Made by a program: the position numbers and the translations under genes. A stretch of DNA of 33,677 nucleotides from Coemansia sp. RSA 922 (Eukaryota > Kickxellomycota > Kickxellomycetes > Kickxellales > Kickxellaceae): NCBI GenBank assembly GCA_027577415.1, contig JANBQS010000116.1:1-33677 (forward strand). Reading direction: 5' to 3'. The notes beneath the pieces are model-generated. The model made no database searches and was not told where the DNA came from. It saw only the letters and a list, made by a program, of their open reading frames with translations. Each line of letters opens with the position of its first letter. Position 1 is the stretch's first letter. This document shows positions 23,891-33,491 of this stretch, piece after piece.

Positions 23891-24292
23891 ATGAAGACCA
23901 TCTCGGTATCAAGTGCGCTAGTCGGTATTACTCTAGTGGCGTTCGTCAGCGGTCAAGAAGGTGTTCCCACGGACGATGTGGCGTTCGACGAAAGGGCCAA
24001 TAGCAAGAACCCCATTGATGCGTTTATCGCCACCTATACCAATAAATGGGTGGCTTCTGCGCTACAGTCCGTTATAGACGAGCAAAGCAGTCTACTATCT
24101 AAGCATCCCGGTCTGCACTCGCAAGTCCTTTCGATTGAAAACGAGTTCGTCAACGACCTGCATGGAGACAATGCGCTAGCGCATTTTTCGACGTTTGCTA
24201 GCAAAATGGAGAAACTCAATGGCGGCAGTGAAGACCGGCCAATGTTTGTGGTAGGATTGGCTACCCTTATTGCCACAGTTGCTTTCTTTTGA
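23891..24292 (+). CDS. Small secreted protein, possibly GPI-anchored
   Basis: A 133-residue protein with a signal peptide 1-21 (LVAFVSG). The mature part is a single helical-looking domain (DAFIATYTNKWVASALQSVI, LGLHSQ-like GLHSQVLSIENEFVNDL). It ends in a hydrophobic tail (MFVVGLATLIATVAFF) that could be a GPI signal. Unlike its neighbours it has no Ser/Thr stalk. No family recognised. The phrase with regular spacing of Q/V/L residues (VLSIENEFVNDLHGD) loosely echoes the first domain of the gene at 45. Surface role inferred only. Confidence 0.75.
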   Translation: MKTISVSSALVGITLVAFVSGQEGVPTDDVAFDERANSKNPIDAFIATYTNKWVASALQSVIDEQSSLLSKHPGLHSQVLSIENEFVNDLHGDNALAHFSTFASKMEKLNGGSEDRPMFVVGLATLIATVAFF

Positions 24293-25128
24293 AGCCACCC
24301 TTTTTATATTCAAGATAACAACAATCAACACAATAAAGGGCTACAAACAGCCACTTAGTATTTTCACGGTTATTAGATGATAATGGCGTTTATTTTGTGT
24401 ATCCTGTTGATGGAGTTCAAGATATGACGGGAAAAATTAGAGAGGATTTTTTCTTCATCTTCTATCCCACACGTCCAAACACTTTTTTTGATGGGAAGCG
24501 GAAGGATGTCAAAAAAAGCTTTTGCATTAGCGCCATACATCTGAGAAACCCACACACGAGTTCAGATATCCCAAGAACTCGTCGTTCCGAGATTTTTATC
24601 TGTCATAGAGAAAAGGTCAATTGTTCGGAAAGTGGCAACCCCTCTCTCATAAAGAGAAATCCATTGTCATTTTTATCAGCCTATGATTTATTCTCAAGAG
24701 AGAAAGAGAATGTTTACATTTTAGAAAGGGGGTGTGTTTGTATGCATTATTGCGTGTGTGTGAAAAAATTACGACAATAAAGAACAAGACTTGTCCGAAT
24801 CCGTGTGAGAAATATGGCGGAAGGAGGAGGAGGGGGCTGTATACAAAGAGAACAAGAGAGAGAAACAAATCTACACACAACAACAAGGTAAACAATTAGT
24901 CGGAACCCCCAAACAGGAAATTTTTTCTCAGCAAGAGGCTTTTACTTCCAAGACACCCACAGTGAGAAAAAAGTGTTTAAATACGATAGACCATGATACG
25001 CCCTCATGAGTGTTTAAATAAGCATGAAGAATGATTTTTAAATAATTCAGAGTCCTTTCTTTTTGTTATTCCACTTAATAATTTTTTTTTTCGTTTTTTA
25101 CTTTTTTAATACTCCGTGTGTGTAGAAT
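24293..25128. other. Intergenic region
   Basis: About 840 bp, AT-rich, with no gene seen. AGTGTTTAAATA occurs twice in direct orientation (24973-24984 and 25009-25020) upstream of the gene at 25129. Confidence 0.45.
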
Positions 25129-25875
25129 ATGAAGATTACACTAGTATTTTTCGCTGTTGGCGTTCTCAGCCAGACAGTTCCACCGATTGCCGCTCCCGCC
25201 GCCGATGGTGCAGCGTTAGCAGCAGCTCCATCTGCTCTACCGCTTCCAGGAGCTGTTTCCGCACCCGCCATAGCTGCAGTTACTAGAGCATCTTCGCCGG
25301 TATCAGCTAATGTTGACCAGATTAACGGAATAGTAGCCAGTGTACAGAACGGATTTACCACTGTACAGAACCCATTGGCGACACCTACTACGTCGTCTGC
25401 GCCTACCAGTGGATCAGCTACCTCCGGTACCTCTTCGGGTACTTCTGGTTCGTCGGACGCTTCTTCTGGTGCTCCTTCTGGTACTGCTTCTTCTTCTGGA
25501 TCGTCTGATGACTCTGATGATGGTAACTCTGCTACTGATGATGATGACTCTGATAGCGGATCGGCGACTGAGTCGACTGAGTCGACTGAGAAGAGTCACA
25601 GCACAAGCGGAACACACAAGTCATCTAGCAGCCATAGTAGCCGTACGTCAAGCGAGGAGTCTGACAGCGATGATCAGTCTGATAGCGAGAGTTCGACAAG
25701 CACGCGTACTTCTTCTTCTTCCGAGACTTCTCAGTCAGAGAGCGATGAGAACTCTAGCGAGGACAGTTCGATTATTGAAGAGTCTTCCAGCACTAATGCC
25801 GGTGTATCGAGGAATAAGCCATTGGACTTTGTTCTGTGTGTGGCGGGAGCTATTGGAGCTATTTCGCTGTTCTAA
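25129..25875 (+). CDS. Secreted Ser-rich, probably GPI-anchored protein
   Basis: A 248-residue protein. Signal peptide 1-16 (VGVLSQT). Then an Ala/Pro-rich segment (20-50), a short folded part with a repeat (VQNGFTTVQNPLATP), and a 130-residue Ser/Thr/Asp/Glu stalk with SGTSSGTSGSSD and STESTEKSHS stretches. The hydrophobic tail (LDFVLCVAGAIGAISLF) is a GPI-type end. The stalk is highly acidic as well as Ser-rich. Function unknown; cell wall or membrane surface. Confidence 0.8.
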   Translation: MKITLVFFAVGVLSQTVPPIAAPAADGAALAAAPSALPLPGAVSAPAIAAVTRASSPVSANVDQINGIVASVQNGFTTVQNPLATPTTSSAPTSGSATSGTSSGTSGSSDASSGAPSGTASSSGSSDDSDDGNSATDDDDSDSGSATESTESTEKSHSTSGTHKSSSSHSSRTSSEESDSDDQSDSESSTSTRTSSSSETSQSESDENSSEDSSIIEESSSTNAGVSRNKPLDFVLCVAGAIGAISLF

Positions 25876-26112
25876 ATTCACTTTTTTTTTATTCAATACT
25901 TTTATTACAATTCAGTTACTACTTTTTTTTGGGGATGTGTGAGAAACCAAAAGGTCTGCCAATTTTGGATAACAATGTAGAACATTGTGTGATTGTTCTC
26001 AAGATTCTTTTTTGTTCTTTTTGTTGTGATGTTTTTATAGAAGCCACAAAAAAAAAAAAGATAACAAACTATTCTTCTTCTCCTTATCATAAAATTTTTT
26101 TATATTATAATA

Positions 26113-26781
26113 ATGGTAAAACTAATACTCTTCGTTATATTTATATTTGGGTTTGTTAGAGGAGATGCGGATTTTGACAACTTTATGAGTAGTTTATCAT
26201 ACAACTGGCAAAATGAGTTCAGCGACCTGAGGTACCAAGTAGACCAACTACAAAAGACCGACCCAGCCAAGTACAGTGCACTAGGTGCCAACCTCGGTTT
26301 AAAGCCCGGTCAGCAGGTTCAAGTCCCCTCTCAGTATAGTCCACAGTGGGCGTCACAGTTTGTTATGGCCGCTGGACTTTATACTCCGCCCGCACCTACT
26401 TTTGACCCAGCCACCGCTACACCCACTACGCCCTCGGGTATCTCTATCAGCGGACTAATGATATCGACCACGGCTACTGGCTCTGCTACCGTTTCGGGCT
26501 CGGTTACTGTTTTGGGCTCGGTTACTGTTTCGGGCTCTGCTACGGGTTCGGCGGCGGCGATTACTAGTGAATCTCATCATTCGGGCGATAGTAAGAGTCA
26601 GCATAGCGGTGATGCGGCGACAGCTGGACTGGATACGGAATCAGGTAGTGCGCAGTTTGGGAACCCGATAGCAGGCAATATCAATACCAACGATACTCCA
26701 ATTATTCCCAGCGGTATCGGGTACAGCAGCGCGTCAAAGCACACGTACAGCCTACTATTATTAATCCTTATATTTATCTAA
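26113..26781 (+). CDS. Secreted protein with Thr/Ser/Val repeats and hydrophobic tail
   Basis: A 222-residue protein. Signal peptide 1-17 (MVKLILFVIFIFGFVRG). A domain at 20-95 contains FMSSLSYNWQNEFSDLRYQV, DPAKYSALGANLGLKPGQ, and QYSPQWASQFVMAAGLYTPP. This resembles the globular domains of fungal surface proteins, though I cannot name a family. Then TGSATVSGSVTVLGSVTVSG, a tandem repeat of about 7 residues per unit, and a Ser/His/Asp stretch. The end (KHTYSLLLLILIFI) is a short hydrophobic tail compatible with a GPI anchor. It is convergent with RCE1, 33 bp away. Confidence 0.78.
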   Translation: MVKLILFVIFIFGFVRGDADFDNFMSSLSYNWQNEFSDLRYQVDQLQKTDPAKYSALGANLGLKPGQQVQVPSQYSPQWASQFVMAAGLYTPPAPTFDPATATPTTPSGISISGLMISTTATGSATVSGSVTVLGSVTVSGSATGSAAAITSESHHSGDSKSQHSGDAATAGLDTESGSAQFGNPIAGNINTNDTPIIPSGIGYSSASKHTYSLLLLILIFI

Positions 26782-26814
26782 GTTACACATAATCCTCTAT
26801 TATAATAGACGCAA

Positions 26815-27615
26815 TTACACAAATAGTCCAGGTCTTGTCATAGGTTCAAACAACAGAATCATTCCCAGTAACCCCACTACATGAGCGATCCACAAAAGGT
26901 ATCTATACTCATGGGCGTTTACTTTCTGTATATCAGGCAGACCCATGACATTACAAATCATATGAGCGACGATCGGTCCCGCAACGCTTCCAGTTCTAAG
27001 AAAAAGCGCAACCGCATAGCATCCAAACACCTCCGTATACGACAACTGTACCAACATACCGAGTACCACAGGCTGCAATTTCTCGCCCTGCCACCACAGA
27101 GCCACCGCATGGTGCACATGCGCAACAGCAAACACCAACGGCGACCCCAACACACAAGTAAGCGGCTCCACACCAGCGAGAATCCATAGGGGAACGACCG
27201 CCGCCCTAAACACTAGCTCTTCTGTGATGGGACCCACTATATAATTACGCCAACAAACAGGGTCTCTCACTATCCGCCTTAAACTGTCATAGCCGCCCTC
27301 CATATGGTTTACCGCCAGCGGCCCCAGATACAATATTAAGGTCAGTATTGATGCGATAATAGAAGACGCCAGTATTGTCTTTGGACGTAGACCCATTTCT
27401 GTAGACCAGTCAACTGAGTACCATCGACTGAGAATAACGGCAGTGACAATAAGCGATATCAGTGTTGCTACAAGTGCTCCGCGCATACGGCGACTGATAA
27501 CCAGTGGGTTATCTCGACCGCCTTCTACTGGCTTTATTGCTACGGCAATATAAATACAAGCAACATAGAGCGCAGCGTGGAATAAAGATAGAGCGACAAG
27601 AACGCTATAATTCAT
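26815..27615 (-). CDS. RCE1: RCE1 CAAX prenyl protease (type II)
   Basis: A 266-residue multi-pass membrane protein. The open frame starts at TTG further upstream; the ATG at 27613-27615 is used. The catalytic signature is EELVFR (E132, E133, R137) in GPITEELVFRAAVVP, followed by FAVAHVHHA with H166, and HMICNVMG with H218 and N222. That set defines the ABI/CPBP glutamate intramembrane protease family to which Rce1 belongs. It cleaves the last three residues of prenylated CAAX proteins at the ER membrane. Its likely clients include Cdc42 in this window. There are several transmembrane helices (about 5-27, 45-63, 81-100, 195-215, 240-258). It is shorter than some RCE1 proteins but complete at both ends. 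Confidence 0.88.
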   Translation of the reverse strand: MNYSVLVALSLFHAALYVACIYIAVAIKPVEGGRDNPLVISRRMRGALVATLISLIVTAVILSRWYSVDWSTEMGLRPKTILASSIIASILTLILYLGPLAVNHMEGGYDSLRRIVRDPVCWRNYIVGPITEELVFRAAVVPLWILAGVEPLTCVLGSPLVFAVAHVHHAVALWWQGEKLQPVVLGMLVQLSYTEVFGCYAVALFLRTGSVAGPIVAHMICNVMGLPDIQKVNAHEYRYLLWIAHVVGLLGMILLFEPMTRPGLFV

Positions 27616-27698
27616 GATAAAGAAAGAAAAAAGTGAAATTAACAAATTATTCAAATTCAAATTTTATTAGGAAACAAAAAAGAAACAAGAAATTTTTT

Positions 27699-29387
27699 CT
27701 AGTCGTCGTTGTCCCAGTGTCCTGCCTGCTGTTTAGGCAGTTTAGGACCACCAGCAGTTTTAGCCATGACGATTTGGTCGACTTGCAAAACAGTCAGTGC
27801 AGCATGAGTAGCGTAACGCAGAGCCCACTGCTTGACAGCCATCGGATCCAAAATACCCTTTGCCTGCGCGTCAATCAGGCAAGGCTCATGGTCGCTCTCG
27901 ACATCAAAGCCCATCGGCTTCCCGCCCTCCTTATGATGGGCAGCAATCAGCATAGCCACGAGCGCAGTGCTATCAACACCCGCGTTGTCAGCCAACGTGC
28001 GCGCAAAGACCTCGAGCGCATGAGCAAAGGCCCGAATAGCATGCTGAGCCACGCCAGGCGTGCGGTCGGCAGCCACATGCACGAGTCTAGCCAGCTCCAT
28101 TTCCGTGGCGCAGGCGCCAGGCACAAGCCTTGGGTCCTTGGTCAGCGCCTTGACAACATTGACGCCATCGTCGATAGCGCGCTCAGCATCGTCCAGGGCA
28201 TTGACCGTGGCGCCACGCAGAACCACGGTGGATAATGGGCTGGCTGTCACGCGCGCGGCAAACGCTGGCCGCACTCTATCGTCGTTGCACTGGCGGACCA
28301 CGGTGACGCGGTCGCCGCCGATCTCCTCGGTGATTAGCTCGTCGCAGTAGCCCATTTCCTCGGGAGTCGGCGCGCCAAGCCGAGCCAAGGGCGTGGCGCC
28401 GACTACGCGGCACACGCGGCGCAGCTCGAACTTGCTGGGACACCGCACAGCCACCATGCCATAGCGGTTCATGCAGTGGATGGCCAGGTCTCCGACGCCC
28501 GAGCCGCAGATGATGGCGCCGACTCCCGCCTCGTGCAGCTCGGCCATGGCGGCGTCCATCTGCGCCTCCTCGCCCTTAGTGTATGCTAGCAGATCGCCGG
28601 CCGTGTGCAGCAGCACGGTGCCCTTGGTTTCGGTCTGGCCGACGTCGACCGCGCAGGCGAACACCGCCACGCGCACGCACTGAGCGCGTCTCACGCTGGT
28701 GACCGGCGCCGTGGGGAAGACCATGCCGTGGACAACGCGACTCTGCGCCAGGCTGCCGCCCAGCACCTTGACGACGCGCACATTGTCGACGTTGAACCGG
28801 CTCGCGTCCTTCGCAGGCATCGCCGCCAACACAGCCTCAGCCACAAGCGCCGACAGTCCAGCCTCCTGGCCATACTGCTTGGCAGCTACCGCCGAGCGAA
28901 CGGCCTTGAGCACCTCGCTGCTGTTGTTCCAGTTGCCTACCGAATCAGTCGCCAGAGTCTCGAGCCCCTCCAGCGCTGCCACCAGAGCTGCCTCGTAGCC
29001 GCGCGCGATCTCCGACGGGTGCAGACCCATGCGTAGTAGGGGCTCGGCGCGCTGCAATAGCTCGCTGCCAAAGATCAGCACAGTGTTGGTTCCGTCGCCG
29101 GCCTCGGCCTCTTGCTGCTGGCTGGCCATAACTAGGAGCTTGGCTGCAGGGTGTACGACTTCTAGCTCGCGGATAATCGTGGCTGCGTCCGATGTCACTA
29201 TGAGCTTGCCTAGGTGGTTGACTACCATTTTGTTGCGGCCTTGCGGTCCGAATGACGTCCTAGTTATCTCGCTCATCTCCTTGGTAGCTGCGATATTGCG
29301 TAGGATCACTTCCTCTAGTCCTTGTAGGTTCTTGTATCCCTCCTTGAACAGCTGGGGGCCGCCGGCCTGTGGAACACGTAGAGCCAT
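27699..29387 (-). CDS. CCT8: CCT theta, TRiC chaperonin subunit 8
   Basis: A 562-residue group II chaperonin subunit. N-terminal signatures are TRTSFGPQGRNKM (42-54), KLIVTSDAATI (61-71) and the ATP loop AGDGTN (96-101). VLRGATVNALDDAERAIDDG and VPGACATEMELAR are in the second equatorial half. The N-terminus LRVPQAGGPQLFKEGYKNLQ identifies the theta subunit. It folds actin, tubulin and WD proteins as part of a double eight-member ring in the cytosol. The gene has no intron and strongly C/G-ending codons, as expected of high expression. The C-terminal tail ends HWDNDD. It is divergent from the GPCR gene over about 350 bp. Confidence 0.95.
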   Translation of the reverse strand: MALRVPQAGGPQLFKEGYKNLQGLEEVILRNIAATKEMSEITRTSFGPQGRNKMVVNHLGKLIVTSDAATIIRELEVVHPAAKLLVMASQQQEAEAGDGTNTVLIFGSELLQRAEPLLRMGLHPSEIARGYEAALVAALEGLETLATDSVGNWNNSSEVLKAVRSAVAAKQYGQEAGLSALVAEAVLAAMPAKDASRFNVDNVRVVKVLGGSLAQSRVVHGMVFPTAPVTSVRRAQCVRVAVFACAVDVGQTETKGTVLLHTAGDLLAYTKGEEAQMDAAMAELHEAGVGAIICGSGVGDLAIHCMNRYGMVAVRCPSKFELRRVCRVVGATPLARLGAPTPEEMGYCDELITEEIGGDRVTVVRQCNDDRVRPAFAARVTASPLSTVVLRGATVNALDDAERAIDDGVNVVKALTKDPRLVPGACATEMELARLVHVAADRTPGVAQHAIRAFAHALEVFARTLADNAGVDSTALVAMLIAAHHKEGGKPMGFDVESDHEPCLIDAQAKGILDPMAVKQWALRYATHAALTVLQVDQIVMAKTAGGPKLPKQQAGHWDNDD

Positions 29388-29737
29388 GATTAGAAAGAAA
29401 AATACTTTTTAATTATAATGAAAATGTATAATAAAGATTTACAGAAACAAATGGCCGATTTGTTTCTGTCGCCTTCTATACCACAAACAAATTCTGATCT
29501 GGTGATCGCCTTAATCTTTACTTTTATTAGTTGAGAACATGCAGTAGCGCCTACGGCTTACTCCACAAAAAGTAAAGTGCAAACAAAAAATATGTAGTAG
29601 CTCTCGGTCTGTTCATCGCAGTAACATAAACCAAGCCATGTATTACTATTCTACAACCGATAAAAACATGCCTTCCCCCCGCCCCGCCACACACACATAC
29701 TTTTACTCACACATCTTTTTTTATTTATATTTTAAAT
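29388..29737. other. Divergent spacer CCT8 / GPCR
   Basis: 350 bp, AT-rich. It includes an inverted repeat ACAGAAACAAA (29441-29451) and TTTGTTTCTGT (29459-29469) with a 7-nt spacer, 54 bp upstream of the CCT8 ATG, which could be a regulatory dyad or a hairpin. Confidence 0.55.
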
Positions 29738-31569
29738 ATGCGCTATTATTCTGCTCTTGATGCTGCTCCCAGCAGCGTAAGCTCCACTCTTGTAGCTCTT
29801 CTAGGCTGCTTTCTAAGCACTACTGGATGTATCTATACTATATTACGTCTATATTTTATACGTCGCAAACAGGCTTGGTCTACTCGTCATTATCTAATAT
29901 TCTTATTGTCTGCAACAAATCTAGTCATGGCAATAACCGCTTTAATCTCCGCTTGTTTTTTCTTTATATACGGTCGTATTAACTCACCAGCTGCATGTAC
30001 AATCAGCGGTATGATCGAATACTGGGCCCAACAGGTAAGAAAAAATAAAATAAAATCAACTGCAATTTACAAATACCACATTGTTACTAAACATCTTTAT
30101 TTTTTTAGGCTGTTGATATCTGTATCGTACTTATTACCGTCGCTGCATTTGCCTCTGTACGCCACTCTGCACAGTGGCATAACCAGCGGTATTGGATCCA
30201 GACGAATATGGCTCCTGTTCTCGGCATTGTCGTATTCCTACCTTTAGTACTGACAGTAATGGTACAGATAATCTGGCGATTCCGTTCGTCCGAATTCGTA
30301 TACTGTTGGATACCACGCACGCCCGTTTACGCACGTTGGATAGCGATGGACGGCTGGCGGATACTAATAATACTGGGTATAATAATTGGGTATATTCGTA
30401 TCGCTCATCTATTCTACACACCTACCAAACTCTGCACTACACCACGTCCTGTGGCTATTGACAGTATTGAGGATAGTCGCGGGTTATTTAGTCAGTCTAT
30501 CCACAATATTCATAAATGGGCGTGGTCTAAACTCGGTATCGCAGAGAACAGACCGGAGGACTCGGATTACCCGATTTCTAATAGGCCAACGCGTAGCTAC
30601 TACGAGTCATTTAAGCGTTCGTTCGTGCTTAACATTGTTCGTCGATTCTTCCTCACTGTCGATATTCCGAGCCCTACCATACCTGAAAGTATATTTAACC
30701 ACTGCGGCAAAGATCAGACCTCGGTTCTCACCCATTGTGATAGTATACCGTCGACGACAGAGTTGCCTTTATCCATATGCTCTCGAGAGTCTAGTCCATC
30801 GGCCCTCAAACGTTGGTGTTCGGCGGTATCCCGATTAGTATCTAGGCGGAGTCAAGTATTTGGACACACGTTACGTCGTTCGCATACAGCACCGGTACTG
30901 ACAATCGACGGTATGGGGCTCTGTAGCTGTGTATTTAAGCGTCGTGGTCAGTCGCCCGAGCCAATGGGTTATTCGCGTAACCAAACACTCAGTCCATGTG
31001 CCTGTCAACCGCCTCTGCAATTGGAGCGTAGTATTAGCGTAAAACATCGGGAACCACTATATACAGATGGTAGTCCATTCAGTATATATAGCGATGAGAG
31101 TAGCGCGCGGATAGTAGAGATAGAAACCGTCGAAAAACTAGTCTCATTAGAGGACGGACACTGGACCAAAGTTGTGGAACAATGTCGCGATAACCGCAAA
31201 CAAACCTCCGAAGTTAGTCCTGATATTCCAACCGGTCGTTCTATCTCTAGGCTATACGTGTACCCGCTGGCTTATTTGCTTATCTGGATGCCGTCGATAT
31301 TCTATTATATACTGTCGACGTATGTGTATTATACGGCGTTCCAAACAGGTAGATTGGATTCTATCGGAGTTCATACTAGGTCGCTTGATATGTCTCGGTT
31401 GCCGGCGCACTGGACTCATGGCCAGAATATGAACCGTGTGTGGCCGTATTATCAGCGCCTGACTGCTGGTATCTGGGGTAGCGAACAACTGGGGTGGCTG
31501 GCTATTATCCAATCTTTACATATGCTTAGCGGAGCAGTTGACGCACTATTATTCTGGCTAACTGAATAA
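29738..31569 (+). CDS. cAMP receptor/Git3-like G-protein-coupled receptor, two exons
   Basis: Exons 29738-30034 and 30109-31569 join to give 585 residues. The intron (74 nt) starts GTAAGA, ends TTTTTTAG and has a TTACTAAAC-like branch site; the junction is between codons, WAQQ|AVDIC. Helices are at about 16-41, 51-76, 89-116, 133-155, 182-202, 480-509 and 558-582. The spacing and the closing IQSLHMLSGAVDALLFWLTE fit the Dictyostelium cAR / yeast Gpr1-Git3 group, family-level only. The third cytoplasmic loop is very long (about 203-479), Ser/Arg-rich and without a recognisable domain, as in Gpr1-type receptors. The likely role is nutrient or pheromone-type sensing through heterotrimeric G protein; the ligand is unknown. 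Without the intron the frame breaks after exon 1. Confidence 0.82.
30035..30108 (+). other. Spliceosomal intron
   Basis: 74 nt, GT...AG, AT-rich, with a branch-like TTACTAAAC about 20 nt before the acceptor. It is the only intron I can place confidently in the window. Confidence 0.8.
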
Positions 31570-31915
31570 ATAATATTTTTTCAATCTACTGCTTGTTTTA
31601 AAAATAGTACAATTTAACGTGCATTACAAAATAAGCAGTAAAAAAAAAAAAAAAAAAACTAATGACTTTAAATAATTTTTTTTTACTTTATTATCTACTT
31701 GGATATATGTTTTTTTATACTATATTCATGATAAATAAAAAATAATGCGTTGGCGGTATATTGCCCTATTTTCAGTACTCCCACATAGTCTGGCAACAAA
31801 CGCAGCGATGAAACGGCGATGCTCACATGAACCACATATATCGCCATGTTATAATTTCTGTACCGCTCACACGCACAACACATGGTGCAGAAAAGAACTA
31901 CTACAAGTCCATACA
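31570..31915. other. Convergent spacer with a poly(A) run
   Basis: It lies between the 3' ends of the GPCR and adducin-type genes. There is a run of 19 A at 31640-31658. Its right half carries a coding-like minus-strand segment (see findings). Confidence 0.6.
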
Positions 31916-32797
31916 CTATAGCACCAATTTCCCGTCCTCCTCGTCCACGTCGAGGATATCCGGCTGTTCCCTAATAATACGCTCATAATACGGTTGGAAA
32001 TTAAACCACCCAGAGATCGCCGACCCCACAGTACGATGCGAATCTCTAGCGACTTCATCAGAGATGCATATCGGAGTACCAGCCGATTCAGCCAACAGCT
32101 GCGCCTGACACGATCTATCTAGGGCAATAAACCAAAACGCAGCTTCATCTACCGAGCCACCTACTGTTAGTAGCCCGTGGTTTTGCAGTATAAGGGCTTT
32201 GTGTCCGGCCAATGTCTCTGCCATTCTCTCACCCTCCGCCTCATCAGCCACGACACCGTTGAATCCGGGGAAAAGCGCGTGGTCGTTGTAAAACATGCAG
32301 GCGTCCTGAGTAATAGGCAAAATAGGCTTGGCCAACGACGAAAACGCCTTCCCATGTAGCGAGTGACTGTGGCAGGCAGCTACAGCGTCGGGTCTAGCGG
32401 CATGGATCTTTGAGTGAATGACAAACGCCGCTGCGTTTAAGGGACTATTGCCCTTAACTACATTACCGCTGTGGTCGACGAGGAGTAGGTCTTTGGCTGT
32501 GATGCAGCTGAAACTCTTGCCGAACGGATTCACCCAGAATAAATCAGGATACTCTGGGTCACGGCATGTCAGGTGTCCGGCTATTCCTTCGTCGAGACCT
32601 AGTTTGGAGAACACTCGGTATGCCGCTACTAGTCGTTGCTTGAGGTGTCGACGCTCGTCTTCGACATTGGTAAACGTAGGTGGCTGAGGCATAGTAAATA
32701 CAAATCTACCTGGGTGACTTGCGTCCTTGGTAAATGCTATCTTTTCGCCTGCTGCCGACTCTTGGAACGCTTTGATGTTGCTGTTATCCGACGCCAT
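31916..32797 (-). CDS. Class II aldolase/adducin-family protein
   Basis: A 293-residue protein. The class II aldolase/adducin domain spans about 48-265. Landmarks: LVAAYRVFSKLGLDEGIAGH near the start, FWVNPFGKSFSCITAKDLLL, and the metal-binding HxH in ACHSHSLHGKAF (H143, H145). ILQNHGLLTVGG supplies the third histidine (H207). Members of this family cleave or epimerise sugar phosphates, or have lost activity; in fungi many are uncharacterised. All three histidines remain, so an active metal enzyme is plausible. The substrate is unknown. The start ATG is the first in frame and sits in AT-rich leader DNA. Confidence 0.87.
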   Translation of the reverse strand: MASDNSNIKAFQESAAGEKIAFTKDASHPGRFVFTMPQPPTFTNVEDERRHLKQRLVAAYRVFSKLGLDEGIAGHLTCRDPEYPDLFWVNPFGKSFSCITAKDLLLVDHSGNVVKGNSPLNAAAFVIHSKIHAARPDAVAACHSHSLHGKAFSSLAKPILPITQDACMFYNDHALFPGFNGVVADEAEGERMAETLAGHKALILQNHGLLTVGGSVDEAAFWFIALDRSCQAQLLAESAGTPICISDEVARDSHRTVGSAISGWFNFQPYYERIIREQPDILDVDEEDGKLVL

Positions 32798-33328
32798 GAT
32801 AAATAAAATAAAAGTAGATAGTTGTTTAGTGTAGAGTTAATATTCAGAGAGAGAGAGAGACGAGAAAGAACCTTTCTTAAATACACAAGAAAATACTTGC
32901 CCGTCTTCTTGGCAATGCTTGTCTAAATGTAGCACAGACACTCCTTTCGCACGGCCTACTCCGCTCCTATTGTGCAACATCAAGTGGCGTAAGAAAGCCA
33001 CTAAAAAAATCAAGTTAGAAGATCCGCCACAAAAAAGATCACAACGTCAAATCTCTAAACGAGTACCAACGAGTACCAAAACTGTTATTTTTTTTATGTG
33101 GGAGTTTTTAGCTCGCCTAATCCAGTCGTGGATTTAGAACTCGTAGCTATTCAAAAGACAAATCGCTGACCGATAGAGTTGAGGCTTGGGGCCTAGGGTA
33201 CTACTGCTCAAAGGGAACTATTCCCGTCAAGGAGTTACACCTCTCTGGCCTGTCTCTTTGGACTCTGGTGACCAGTCGAGACTTGTAAAAAGAAAAAAGG
33301 ATCGCAGCTTGCGAGGCGCTGCGAATGG
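32798..33328. other. Intergenic region
   Basis: About 530 bp. Contains a GA repeat near 32847-32861 and a tandem CGAGTACCAA pair near 33059-33079. No gene seen. Confidence 0.45.
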
Positions 33329-33444
33329 CCGTTGTTGTTCAACTACATGATCAACAAAGCACCAGGACTGGCATGCAAGGAAGGGTTGAACGCCTGTGCT
33401 GCACACCGTCGCATTGGCGTCATTGCTTTCATGGAGAACATACG
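33329..33444 (+). mobile_element. LINE reverse transcriptase fragment, copy 2
   Basis: About 115 bp that match 6613-6728 closely (GTTGTTGTTCAACTAC, AAAGCACCAGG, GGCGTCATTGC). It covers the LFNY...DKAP to IGVIAF part of the palm, then breaks off just where FADD would follow (FMEN). It is a truncated scrap beside the eIF1 gene. Confidence 0.75.
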
Positions 33445-33491
33445 TGCAGTAATGAGTATGAAAAAAATATATTTACTAGATAAAAAGTTGC

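Noticed and set aside
28605..29036. Frames opposite CCT8
   Set aside because: Antisense shadows of a GC-rich, strongly biased coding region.
33137..33300. Possible small structured RNA or tRNA
   Set aside because: I looked for tRNA T-loop and 5S-type blocks here and in other spacers and found none; the sequence may belong to the retroelement scrap.
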